From NCBI GenBank assembly GCA_011390435.1, contig JAABSK010000026.1, positions 1 through 20,459 of the forward strand: 20,459 nucleotides of DNA, read 5' to 3'. Source of the stretch: Desulfobacteraceae bacterium (GTDB lineage Bacteria > Desulfobacterota > Desulfobacteria > Desulfobacterales > Desulfobacteraceae). The notes under the pieces are model-generated. The model saw only the letters and a list, made by a program, of their open reading frames with translations. It was not told the DNA's origin and did not search any database. This document shows, one piece after another, positions 1 through 7,465 of this stretch (position 1 is the first letter of the stretch; the number at the start of each line of letters is the position of its first letter). The position numbers were made by a program, and so were the translations under genes.

Positions 1-1
1 C

Positions 2-148
2 AAGCCCGATCCCATTGTGGAATCCTGCATGGGGTGTCATGAGGACTGTGAGGCGCCGTTCACCCAGGGCAAAGAAAACTGCCTGAGCTGCCACGGGTCA
101 GCGTTGATCAACATCGAGAAGTGCAAAAAACATGAAGGCTGCCTCTAA
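2..148 (+). CDS. C-terminal end of a multihaem c-type cytochrome (partial)
   Basis: Only the last 48 codons are in the window; the gene starts upstream. The fragment carries two CxxCH haem c attachment motifs (CMGCH and CLSCH) about 20 residues apart, which would give bis-His or His-Met c-type haems in a periplasmic electron-transfer protein. A further Cys-His-rich tail (CKKHEGC) follows without forming a canonical motif. Short spacing between CxxCH motifs is typical of the multihaem cytochromes common in sulfate and metal reducers. Which family it belongs to cannot be told from this end alone. No clear intrinsic terminator follows the stop codon. Confidence 0.8.
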   Translation, partial: KPDPIVESCMGCHEDCEAPFTQGKENCLSCHGSALINIEKCKKHEGCL

Positions 149-158
149 AGCTCTGGAC

Positions 159-317
159 TTGCCGGACAGGTGTGTGTATAGTATATAAAATATAATTTTA
201 TGCTTTCCACTACAATTTCTGACCAGACCCTGTGAATATGAATCTCCCGCTGGAAGCCACGTAAAATTATATTGTCAGTTCTGAAGATTCATTAACCCGT
301 CATTTGGAGGAAACGTC
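159..317 (+). promoter_or_regulatory. Intergenic region with a probable promoter for the coiled-coil gene
   Basis: The 169-base gap between the cytochrome stop and the next ATG contains a very AT-rich stretch at 177-202. This includes a perfect TATAAT at 191-196 and an overlapping TATATA at 182-187. The latter lies 17 bases after a TTGCCG (159-164) that could be a -35. The exact promoter cannot be fixed because several -10-like hexamers overlap. The likely 5' leader is about 100 nt. A strong Shine-Dalgarno sequence, GGAGG, lies at about 306-310, before ATG 318. Confidence 0.35.
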
Positions 318-620
318 ATGGAAGTAAAAGATTATTGCAAAGCCATGCTGGCAGAAGTCAGTGCCTGGAAAAAAAAATTAGAGGCCATGAAAAAAACGGC
401 AGACACATATAGTTCTGCTGAAAAAGAAAAAATCATGCCGCTGATCGGACAGCTCGATCAGGAAGTCGTGGCAGCTCAGGCGCGTGTGGATCAGCTTGAA
501 AATGAATGCCCCTCTGACTGGTCTCCTTTGAAAAACGAACTGGATGATTTGTTTGGAACCGTCGGAAGCAGTGTGAACAGGGCCTGGAAAGACCTGGAAG
601 CAGGGAATGTCGGCGGCTGA
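318..620 (+). CDS. Small cytoplasmic coiled-coil protein, function unknown
   Basis: A 100-residue protein with no signal peptide or membrane segment. Residues about 5-65 are rich in Lys, Glu, Ala and Leu with heptad-like spacing (for example LEAMKKTADTYSSAEKEK and LDQEVVAAQARVDQLENE), so two antiparallel helices or a coiled coil are likely. The C-terminal part (DLFGTVGSSVNRAWKDLEAG) resembles an amphipathic helix. I do not recognise a named family with certainty; small coiled-coil proteins of this shape are often annotated as stress-related or hypothetical. It has its own strong ribosome site and is followed by an intrinsic terminator, so it appears to be a monocistronic, well-expressed gene. 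Confidence 0.8.
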   Translation: MEVKDYCKAMLAEVSAWKKKLEAMKKTADTYSSAEKEKIMPLIGQLDQEVVAAQARVDQLENECPSDWSPLKNELDDLFGTVGSSVNRAWKDLEAGNVGG

Positions 621-652
621 TCCTTCAAGCTAAAAAATTTCAGACAACCCGA

Positions 653-683
653 TGGCCCCCAGAGTGCTTGCGGGGCCATTTTT
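653..683 (+). terminator. Intrinsic terminator of the coiled-coil gene
   Basis: TGGCCCC (653-659) pairs perfectly with GGGGCCA (672-678) around a 12-base loop, followed at once by a run of five T (679-683). It lies 33 bases after the stop of the coiled-coil gene. The stem would also stop leftward transcription from the MscS gene, but on that strand the T run is about 14 bases away, so rightward termination is better supported. Confidence 0.8.
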
Positions 684-701
684 AGTTGAAACCGCTTCAG
701 A

Positions 702-1604
702 TCAGGATGAATGCTGCTGTCTGTCGCCGGCCAGGCGGACTTCAAGACCGTGGGCCTTGATATTTCTGGAATGGAATCGGCTGATCAGGCGGGTCCTGAC
801 ATCATGGCCGAATTCCCATGCGTTTCCAGGCGAATCCACCCATCCGGCAATCCAGCACTTATATCCTTTGGTGGTCATTTCCATGATCCAGAACCGGGGT
901 TCTTCGTAGTCACTGAAATACTGGCTGCCGGATGCTGCTTCCATGGCCAGCGCTTCAATATCGTCAGGTTCATGATCATAGGAAACAAAAAATTCAACAT
1001 GGACCCATTGGTACGGATCATTGATGGTGCAGTTGACGATCTCTTTTACCAGCATCTGGCTGTTGGGAATGATATATCTTCGCCAGTTCCAGATCTTGAG
1101 AACGGTGTGGGTAATGGTGATATCTTCAATGGTGCCGTAATTCCCATCAATAATAACGGTGTCACCCGTCCGGACAGGGTGGGAAAAAGAGATGACCACC
1201 CCGGATATCAGATTTTCAATAAACGGCCGGGATGCGATCCCGAGAATAATACCGGAGGCACCCACCAGAATCGAAACCAGGGTGGCGGGAATCGCCTGCA
1301 GAAAAGGAAAAATAAAGGCAATCACCCAGATGGCGATCGTAACCAAAAGGGAGATTTTACGGATAATGGTAAACCGGGTGGCCACACTCTCTGCCGCCAG
1401 TTTTTTTGCCGTCTGAAACGGATTTTCCAGAGGCGTTTCAGTATTGACCGGTTCAAATGAACTGATGCGTTTCAGCCTGCGGCTTCGCTGGGTCTCGGCA
1501 GTGGTTATTTTTTTCCGGACCCACCAGATGGTTGCCGCCCCTGAAATCCCCACCAGACAAAAATAAATCAACAAATATCGATCAAACATAAAACCTTCCA
1601 TCAT
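702..1604 (-). CDS. MscS-family mechanosensitive ion channel
   Basis: A 300-residue inner-membrane protein that should form a homoheptameric channel opening on membrane tension to release osmolytes. Membrane segments are visible at about residues 8-28, 83-103 and 106-128. The last is the Gly/Ala-rich pore helix (VGASGIILGIASRPFIENLISG), followed by the conserved beta domain (PVRTGDTVIIDGNYGTIEDI, then IPNSQMLVKEIVN) and a soluble C-terminal alpha/beta domain. The length is close to E. coli MscS (286). It is the last gene of the leftward hcp block, 18 bases after the large coiled-coil gene. The start is uncertain: ATGs at 1604, 1601 and 1589 are all possible, the last with GGAAGG four bases upstream. 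Confidence 0.9.
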   Translation of the reverse strand: MMEGFMFDRYLLIYFCLVGISGAATIWWVRKKITTAETQRSRRLKRISSFEPVNTETPLENPFQTAKKLAAESVATRFTIIRKISLLVTIAIWVIAFIFPFLQAIPATLVSILVGASGIILGIASRPFIENLISGVVISFSHPVRTGDTVIIDGNYGTIEDITITHTVLKIWNWRRYIIPNSQMLVKEIVNCTINDPYQWVHVEFFVSYDHEPDDIEALAMEAASGSQYFSDYEEPRFWIMEMTTKGYKCWIAGWVDSPGNAWEFGHDVRTRLISRFHSRNIKAHGLEVRLAGDRQQHSS

Positions 1605-1622
1605 CCCCTGAACAAATAATTC

Positions 1623-4592
1623 CTACTGTGCCGGCCAAAACCGTCCGCCGGTGGTCCTTGCAATGACCGCTCTGCCATCTTCCGTCATGCGCACTTCTTC
1701 TGTAACCGTTGTTTTTTCAGTATGCCGGATATCGTTGGCGTAACTGTACCCCTCAATCGTGATGGTGTATGACACTGAAAAACGGTCATCTTTGATCGGC
1801 TGAATGGTCAACCCTTCAATCTGACAGCTGATCTCATCAAAAAGGGAAAAACTGTTGCTCAATGTATCTTCCAAATCCATGAGGTCTGCCCCGTCACTCC
1901 CGCTTACCCAGTCATCCGCCAGCAAGGCGGTAAGTGCATAGAGATCCTTGTCCCCGTAATGGCGGGCAAACGCCTCATAAAGCTGCTGAATCGCATGGTG
2001 GGAAGTCGTTGTGTCCCGGATGGAAGCCATTGTCCGCATATGATCTGTGTGGGCGGCAAGAAGAGAGTCGATTCTGCGTAAAAGAGTATTGAGCTGAGTC
2101 TTATCTGTGGAGATCAACTGGCCTGCATTGACGCTGTTGACCTTTTGATCATATTCTTCATAAGCCTGCATCAACCGTTTATAGGTTTTCTCATAAGCCG
2201 GGGTGTCATCGATATAGAATGTTTCCACCTCTGCCAGTAATGCATTGATACCGGTGAACAGGCCTGCCGGATTGATGTATCTGGGTTTCTGACTGAGTTT
2301 GCCAAGCAGTTCGTTCACCACTTCCAGCTGTGTGCTGAATTTTTCAGCAATGGTATCCTGAGACTCCCGGCATGCCAGGTTTTCTTCAAATTCCTTGAGG
2401 CGCAGCCGGTATTGTCCTTCAAACGATTCAAGCCGCAAGGCATGGACCCGGTCATGGGAAAGCGCGTTGGTGAGCTCCGTTTTCAGATTGCCAAGGGAAT
2501 GGGCAAGCTGTTTGATCACATCCTGCTGGCGGCTACTGATTTTATGAAAAACAGAGTCTGGATAGAGTTGCCCCAGCATAAAAAAGTTATCATTCTGGAG
2601 ATGTTCAGAGATGGTCTGGATATTAGAGCGCATGTTGTTATAACGCTGCCGGGTTTCCATGGCCTGGGCTGCATCACGGTCCAGCTCTTTTTGTTCCGCT
2701 TCCCAGTCCATTTTCATCTCCACAAATGCCGGAACCGGGACAGCGGGCCTCCCGTAATAGATACTCAACTCATATGCAGTGGCCACCTGCCGTTCAAGAG
2801 CCGCCACATCAGCAATCGGTCCTGCGGCAAACTGTTTGTGAACCTGCGATATGGCAGCACAAAGGCCGGCATCCAGATCCACGTCAAAATTGAGCTGATA
2901 CAGTGTCCCGCTTCCGCTTGAAACAGGGGTAAAAAGCGACGTCTGATACCGGCTCCTCAGTTTTGACACCTGCCGCCTGATTGCATTCTGGTTTGATTGA
3001 TACGCCTGGCGCTGACGCTGGTAGCGGGCAATCTCCTCTTGCATTTCATTTCTGCGCGCATCAAATAATTTGCGCAATTTGGTCATTTTGTCTTCATGGT
3101 AAGCGGCCTGGCGCTCTATTGTCTGTTGCGTTTCAGCCACTTCTTCCAGAAGTTTGAGTTTCATAGATTTAAGTGTCTCGATAAAATCAAAGGAGACATG
3201 GGTGATAAACGGATACGAAGAAACAATACCGTTGTCTGTACCGGTTCTGATCAGCGCTGCAGACTGCTCAGGCTCATTGAGGCATTCTCTGCGGATTCTG
3301 GCATACCGCCCCACAGCAGCATTGATATTGGAAAGTCCCTGAGCGATCTGCAGATTCAGTGCTTCTGTATCGATTCCCTCCAGAATGGTATCTGCCAGCG
3401 CTTGAAGTTCGTCTTTTCTGGTTTTTAATCTCAGCATCCAGGCATCGTGGAAGCCCCTGGTATCTTCCAGCATTTGGTCAAACGGCGCACCCGTGGGATA
3501 TGAGCCATTTTCCACACTCGAAAGATCAATATTGTATAAAAACGATGTTTCCATCGGTTTCTGATAAGCGTTTTCAATGGCATTCCGCTTTTCCTGTATT
3601 TCAGACAGATAGGCCTGTTGTATCGTGTTTCGCTCCTTGAGCAGCCCCTTGAGACGATCGTTTTCATCTTTGGCAATCTGAATGAATTTCGTAATTTCAG
3701 CAGAAATCGCCCGGTGTGTTTCACGATTTTTTGCACCATAGCATCCCTGAGGCATGTCCGGGTCCACTGAAATGGACGGCTCAACCGAATCAGGCTTCTG
3801 ACTGATGCGTTCATCTTCTTCGCTGAGTTGAACTTTTGCGTTTTTTTCCAATTGCGCATCTCTGTCCTTGCGATTTAATTCCTCAAGCTGACTGCGCAGA
3901 ATCGCAATCTGGCGATCAATCGCCTTTAAATCACGCTGGGCGGATTCCAGCATTTGATTCAGGTGGATCTCCAGAACAGACAGGGCCTTGTGAGCTGCCT
4001 CAGCATACTCGACAATCAATCGCATGCGCTGGATAAAGGTCCCGGTATCACCCAGTTCCCAGGCGGGCTGTTTGCCGTATCGATTGTAATACGCCTTCAT
4101 GGCCTCATCCGAAGATGAGGCCATGCGGTAAAGCTTGTCAATTTCTGCCCCAAGGGATCGATGGTCTTCAGAAATCCCTTCAAGCTTCCGGGTGTAAAAT
4201 GCCTCCTTTCCAGCAAAAAAGGTGCTTTTCTCCATGGACAGCCCAATGGCTTTTCCAATGGCCCAGGTTGCCAGATCCACTGCACGGCCGGCATTCCTGG
4301 AACCGTGAAGCTCCATCAGTGTATTGATTGTACCGCTGGCAAGGGTTTTTATGAGGTTGTTTTTGAGACTGGTGTTGACCTCGTCCCGATATTGCTTGAC
4401 CTCTTTTTTTGCCTTCTCAACCCGGATGATCTCCTTTTTGGCGTATGCAATGATATCGAACAGGGGCGGTTTGATCTGCTCAAGCTCCTGAATCTGAAAA
4501 CTCAGGTCCGAGCGGAGTCTGCTTTCATCTTCAGCCTCCAGCGGCAGTGTCAAAGCGAAAAAAAGCACCAGCGTAAACAGAAAAACGCGCAT
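1623..4592 (-). CDS. Large exported coiled-coil protein with C-terminal NTF2/SnoaL-like domain
   Basis: A 989-residue protein with a clear signal peptide (MRVFLFTLVLFFALTLPLEA, then acidic residues), so it is periplasmic or otherwise exported. Most of the chain, about residues 30-860, is rich in Glu, Gln, Lys, Arg and Leu with many heptad-like stretches, pointing to long helical hairpins or coiled coils. The last ~120 residues, beginning IQQLYEAFARHYGDKDLYAL, look like an NTF2/SnoaL-type cone (helix with YEAF, DDWVS, then beta strands ending GGRFWPAQ). Family and function are not recognised. ATG 4592 is preferred over TTG 4595 because AAGGA lies six bases upstream of the ATG. It starts 14 bases after the hcp stop, so the two are almost surely co-transcribed. 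Confidence 0.8.
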   Translation of the reverse strand: MRVFLFTLVLFFALTLPLEAEDESRLRSDLSFQIQELEQIKPPLFDIIAYAKKEIIRVEKAKKEVKQYRDEVNTSLKNNLIKTLASGTINTLMELHGSRNAGRAVDLATWAIGKAIGLSMEKSTFFAGKEAFYTRKLEGISEDHRSLGAEIDKLYRMASSSDEAMKAYYNRYGKQPAWELGDTGTFIQRMRLIVEYAEAAHKALSVLEIHLNQMLESAQRDLKAIDRQIAILRSQLEELNRKDRDAQLEKNAKVQLSEEDERISQKPDSVEPSISVDPDMPQGCYGAKNRETHRAISAEITKFIQIAKDENDRLKGLLKERNTIQQAYLSEIQEKRNAIENAYQKPMETSFLYNIDLSSVENGSYPTGAPFDQMLEDTRGFHDAWMLRLKTRKDELQALADTILEGIDTEALNLQIAQGLSNINAAVGRYARIRRECLNEPEQSAALIRTGTDNGIVSSYPFITHVSFDFIETLKSMKLKLLEEVAETQQTIERQAAYHEDKMTKLRKLFDARRNEMQEEIARYQRQRQAYQSNQNAIRRQVSKLRSRYQTSLFTPVSSGSGTLYQLNFDVDLDAGLCAAISQVHKQFAAGPIADVAALERQVATAYELSIYYGRPAVPVPAFVEMKMDWEAEQKELDRDAAQAMETRQRYNNMRSNIQTISEHLQNDNFFMLGQLYPDSVFHKISSRQQDVIKQLAHSLGNLKTELTNALSHDRVHALRLESFEGQYRLRLKEFEENLACRESQDTIAEKFSTQLEVVNELLGKLSQKPRYINPAGLFTGINALLAEVETFYIDDTPAYEKTYKRLMQAYEEYDQKVNSVNAGQLISTDKTQLNTLLRRIDSLLAAHTDHMRTMASIRDTTTSHHAIQQLYEAFARHYGDKDLYALTALLADDWVSGSDGADLMDLEDTLSNSFSLFDEISCQIEGLTIQPIKDDRFSVSYTITIEGYSYANDIRHTEKTTVTEEVRMTEDGRAVIARTTGGRFWPAQ

Positions 4593-4606
4593 CAAACATC
4601 CTTTTT

Positions 4607-6250
4607 TCAGTTTCCAGCCATCATGGCGGCAACATCGTCATCTGCGTCACCAATCAATTTGATATCAAACTTTTCAACCAGCACATTCAGCACAGTGGGT
4701 GAGATAAATGCAGGAAGCGTCGGCCCAAGCCGGATCCCTTTGATGCCCAGCGACAGCAATGCCAGAAGGACAGCAGCAGCTTTCTGTTCATACCAGCCGA
4801 TGTCAAATGAGAGCGGCAGATCATTGATATGCTCCAGACCGAAAGCGTCTCTGAGCTTCATGGCGATCACCGCCAGAGAGTAGCAGTCGTTGCACTGGCC
4901 TGCATCCAGAACCCGCGGGATTCCGCCGATATCACCAAGATCAAGCTTGTTGTATCTGTATTTTGCACATCCTGCGGTCAGAATCACAGCGTCTTTTGGA
5001 AGCTTTTGTGCGACTTCTGTGAAATATGACCGGCTCTTCATCCTGCCGTCGCAACCCGCCATAACAATAAACCGTTTGATCGCGCCGGATTTCACTGCAT
5101 CAATCACCTTGTCAGCAAGGGCCAGAACCTGATGATGGCCAAATCCGCCCACAATCGTTCCGGTTTCGATTTCCTCTGGCGGCTTGCATTGTCCGGCCTT
5201 TTCAATGACAGCGGAAAAATCTTTTGCAGCACCTTCTTTTCGATCAGCGATGTGAACAGCCCCGGGATACCCTGTTGCGCCGGTTGTAAAAAGCCGGTCT
5301 GCGTAAGTGTTGTTTTTTCTGATCGGAATGACACAGTTGGTGGTCATCAGGATCGCACCGTTAAACGTTTCAAAATCCTGATTCTGGTGCCACCATGAAT
5401 TGCCGTAGTTTCCTTTCAGATGCCCAAATTGTTTCAGTTTCGGATAATAGTTGGCCGGAAGCATTTCACTGTGCGTATACACATCGATTCCTTTGCCTTC
5501 GGTCTGGATCAGCAGCTCCTGTAAATCTCTGAGGTCATGACCGCTGACAAGAATCCCGGGATTTGTTCCGACGCCAATGTTGACTTCCGATATTTCCGGA
5601 TGACCGTAGGTGCTGGTGTTGGCTTCATCCAGAAGCGCCATGGTGGCAACGGCATTGTCCCCTGTCTTCATGACCATGGCGATCATCTCATCAACAGAAA
5701 GATCTTCTGTGACAGATGCCATACTTTCGACCAGCTGATCATAGACGGCTTTGCTTTCAAATCCCAGCATTGCCGCATGATGGGCATAGGCGCTGATGCC
5801 TTTACAGCCGAACACCACTGTTTCCCTCAAAGACCGTACATCCTCATTTTCTGTGGCAAGAATGCCCACGGTCCTGGCTTTTTCCTGAAACTGTGCAGCG
5901 TCATCGCTGATATAAACCGCGGCATCATGAAGGTTTTTTGGAAGTTTTTCGCCGAATGCTGATGTAAGGTCAGATTTGAAAACCTGAAGCTGCCGGATAC
6001 AGTCAATGAGCGCATCATCATCAAAGTTGGCATTGGTAATGGTTGTAAACAGGGAGTGGGAAATGATTCGGCCGGCGTCCTCAATGCGGTCAATTCCAAG
6101 CGCCTTCCCTTTTTTGGCCAGAACCGCAATTCCTTTACAATGAAAAATAATCAGATCCTGCAGATTTGCAGTGGCATCTTCTTTTCCGCAGACACCTCGA
6201 ACCGTACAACCGGTTCCCTTTGCTGTTTCCTGACATTGAAAACAAAACAT
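4607..6250 (-). CDS. hcp: Hybrid cluster protein (class I), NO/hydroxylamine reductase
   Basis: A 547-residue cytoplasmic Fe-S protein. The N-terminal MFCFQCQETAKGTGC pattern gives Cys3, Cys6, Cys15 and Cys21, the [4Fe-4S] site spaced as in Desulfovibrio class I enzymes. The ligands of the 4Fe-2S-2O hybrid cluster are all in place: His238, Glu262, Cys306, Cys400, Cys428, Cys453, Glu488 and Lys490. The family reduces hydroxylamine in vitro and acts in vivo as a high-affinity NO reductase and protein S-nitrosylase. No hcr reductase gene adjoins it, so the electron donor is unknown. The ribosome site GGAGGAG is strong. It is the first gene of a likely operon with the exported coiled-coil protein and MscS. 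Confidence 0.97.
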   Translation of the reverse strand: MFCFQCQETAKGTGCTVRGVCGKEDATANLQDLIIFHCKGIAVLAKKGKALGIDRIEDAGRIISHSLFTTITNANFDDDALIDCIRQLQVFKSDLTSAFGEKLPKNLHDAAVYISDDAAQFQEKARTVGILATENEDVRSLRETVVFGCKGISAYAHHAAMLGFESKAVYDQLVESMASVTEDLSVDEMIAMVMKTGDNAVATMALLDEANTSTYGHPEISEVNIGVGTNPGILVSGHDLRDLQELLIQTEGKGIDVYTHSEMLPANYYPKLKQFGHLKGNYGNSWWHQNQDFETFNGAILMTTNCVIPIRKNNTYADRLFTTGATGYPGAVHIADRKEGAAKDFSAVIEKAGQCKPPEEIETGTIVGGFGHHQVLALADKVIDAVKSGAIKRFIVMAGCDGRMKSRSYFTEVAQKLPKDAVILTAGCAKYRYNKLDLGDIGGIPRVLDAGQCNDCYSLAVIAMKLRDAFGLEHINDLPLSFDIGWYEQKAAAVLLALLSLGIKGIRLGPTLPAFISPTVLNVLVEKFDIKLIGDADDDVAAMMAGN

Positions 6251-6282
6251 TTTTCTCCTCCTTCTTTTTCCGTTATGGGTGG

Positions 6283-6312
6283 GTCATAAACGCGTTTGGA
6301 TCATGCTGTCAA
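6283..6312 (-). promoter_or_regulatory. Putative sigma-70 promoter of hcp
   Basis: Read on the minus strand there is a perfect -35, TTGACA (plus 6307-6312), an 18-base spacer and a -10-like TATGAC (plus 6283-6288, four of six consensus bases). Transcription would start near 6276, giving a leader of about 26 nt ending in GGAGGAG. A 5-bp inverted repeat, GTTTG (6294-6298) and CAAAC (6310-6314), overlaps the -35 and could be an operator. No FNR-type TTGAT-N4-ATCAA box is present here. Confidence 0.4.
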
Positions 6313-6319
6313 ACAGGCG

Positions 6320-7345
6320 TTAAAAAAGCCGATGGTGTTCTCGTAATTTTTCAGAAAGCGCCTTGGTCAGCTCAAACGCCTTTTCAACTGTCTGACTGCC
6401 GTCCTGGTTGACCAGGCAGCAGGTGGCCGGTGAGATCAATCCCTGTTCCAGAATTTGATCCATTGGGATCCCTTTCCTGTCAAGGGCCTTCCAGATCGTT
6501 TCCAGTCTGAAGGCCAGCAGATCAAGATTTTCTTTTTCAAAGGTTTCAAAACCAGTGGGAACGATCCCCCAGACCAGAACACCCCCTTTGTCGAGAAATT
6601 TTTTGATCGATCGGGTCGATAAACCAAAGATTTCAGCATTTGAATGAATATCCAGAGACAGAATATCCAGATCCAGGCCTAAAAGAAAATCCCAATCCGG
6701 GTTTCCACACAGGTGTATCCCTTTTGGACTTTCAATCTGCGCAAAAAATTCGTCCAGATCCTGTTTTGCTTTCTGGTCGCTGTAACCGGACATGGCCGAA
6801 AAAACAAACTGCATTCCCGGTTCATCAACAAACATGAATGCGTTGCTGTTTTTCTGTTTGAGCTTTTCCAGTTGAATATTGATCCGCCTGGCCATGAATT
6901 CAAACATAAACGGGCGCACAGTATCATCAAAAAGAATCGGACGTTCATCCTGATCCAGTACGTTGAAACCAAAGCTTACAGGCCCTTCGAGCTGCCCGCG
7001 GATTGCAGGCCTGCCTGACAGATCCATGTTCAGGAAGCGATGATACACAGCAGAATATGTTGTGCTGACATCAAAATAGTCAGGGTCGTCAGCGTGTGCC
7101 ATGGTTTCTTCAAATTCTGCAATGAATTTATCCATGGAAAACCGCAACGTCTTTTTGTCCATATCCAGAACAATCCCTGGAAAATGCTCTGCTGCCTGGA
7201 CATACATATCTTCATAATAGCTGTAATTGGGCAGTTGCGGCCAGAAAGGGATATCAAGGCTCATTGCTGTTTCAAGGGCTTTGTCAATATCAGTATGCGG
7301 CATGACAGCCATGGCTGTTGTCAACAATTTCCCCGGAATCGGCAT
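6320..7345 (-). CDS. MetE C-terminal / uroporphyrinogen decarboxylase-like protein
   Basis: A 341-residue protein of the UroD/MetE TIM-barrel superfamily without the MetE N-terminal domain. Visible signatures are FVDEPGMQF (173-181), the zinc-type HLCGNPDW (His211, Cys213) and SPATCCLVN with Cys309 and Cys310. These match the His-x-Cys plus distant Cys zinc site of cobalamin-independent methionine synthase. It therefore probably transfers a methyl group or acts on a thiol or corrinoid substrate; the substrate is not determinable. A longer frame begins at 7429, but ATG 7345 has AAGGGAG about eight bases upstream and starts the conserved MPIPGKLLTTAMAVMPHTD. It sits between the RND operon and hcp, with 120 and 69 bases of separation, so it may be transcribed alone. 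Confidence 0.8.
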   Translation of the reverse strand: MPIPGKLLTTAMAVMPHTDIDKALETAMSLDIPFWPQLPNYSYYEDMYVQAAEHFPGIVLDMDKKTLRFSMDKFIAEFEETMAHADDPDYFDVSTTYSAVYHRFLNMDLSGRPAIRGQLEGPVSFGFNVLDQDERPILFDDTVRPFMFEFMARRINIQLEKLKQKNSNAFMFVDEPGMQFVFSAMSGYSDQKAKQDLDEFFAQIESPKGIHLCGNPDWDFLLGLDLDILSLDIHSNAEIFGLSTRSIKKFLDKGGVLVWGIVPTGFETFEKENLDLLAFRLETIWKALDRKGIPMDQILEQGLISPATCCLVNQDGSQTVEKAFELTKALSEKLREHHRLF

Positions 7346-7404
7346 GGTTGCACTCCCTTCCTCTTTGTATTCGACCTGTATATGATTGCTGCAATTTATT
7401 ATTC

Positions 7405-7428
7405 TGCCAATTTTTCCCCAGCTTGGCA
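7405..7428. repeat. Perfect 6-bp inverted repeat upstream of the MetE-like gene
   Basis: TGCCAA (7405-7410) and TTGGCA (7423-7428) are separated by 12 bases, in the 120-base gap between the RND gene end and the MetE-like start. On the minus strand TTGCCA-N17-CAGAAT overlaps it and could be a weak promoter, making the repeat a candidate operator or leader hairpin about 60-80 nt before the ATG. There is no T run, so it is not a convincing terminator. Confidence 0.35.
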
Positions 7429-7465
7429 AGCGTTATGCGCTGCATCTGCAGGGCGGATGAAAAAA

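Noticed and set aside
104..117. FNR-like sequence TTGAT-CAAC-ATCGA (9 of 10 consensus bases)
   Set aside because: It lies inside the cytochrome coding end, about 200 bases before the next start, and has no -10 at the right spacing; most likely chance within codons.
711..1460. 249-codon plus-strand open frame opposite the MscS gene
   Set aside because: It is the antisense shadow of a clear MscS protein, with Gly/Asn/Arg-rich composition and no recognisable fold or ribosome site.
2412..2921. 169-codon plus-strand frame opposite the large coiled-coil gene
   Set aside because: Shadow frame within a continuous 989-codon gene that has a signal peptide and ribosome site; no supporting start signal.
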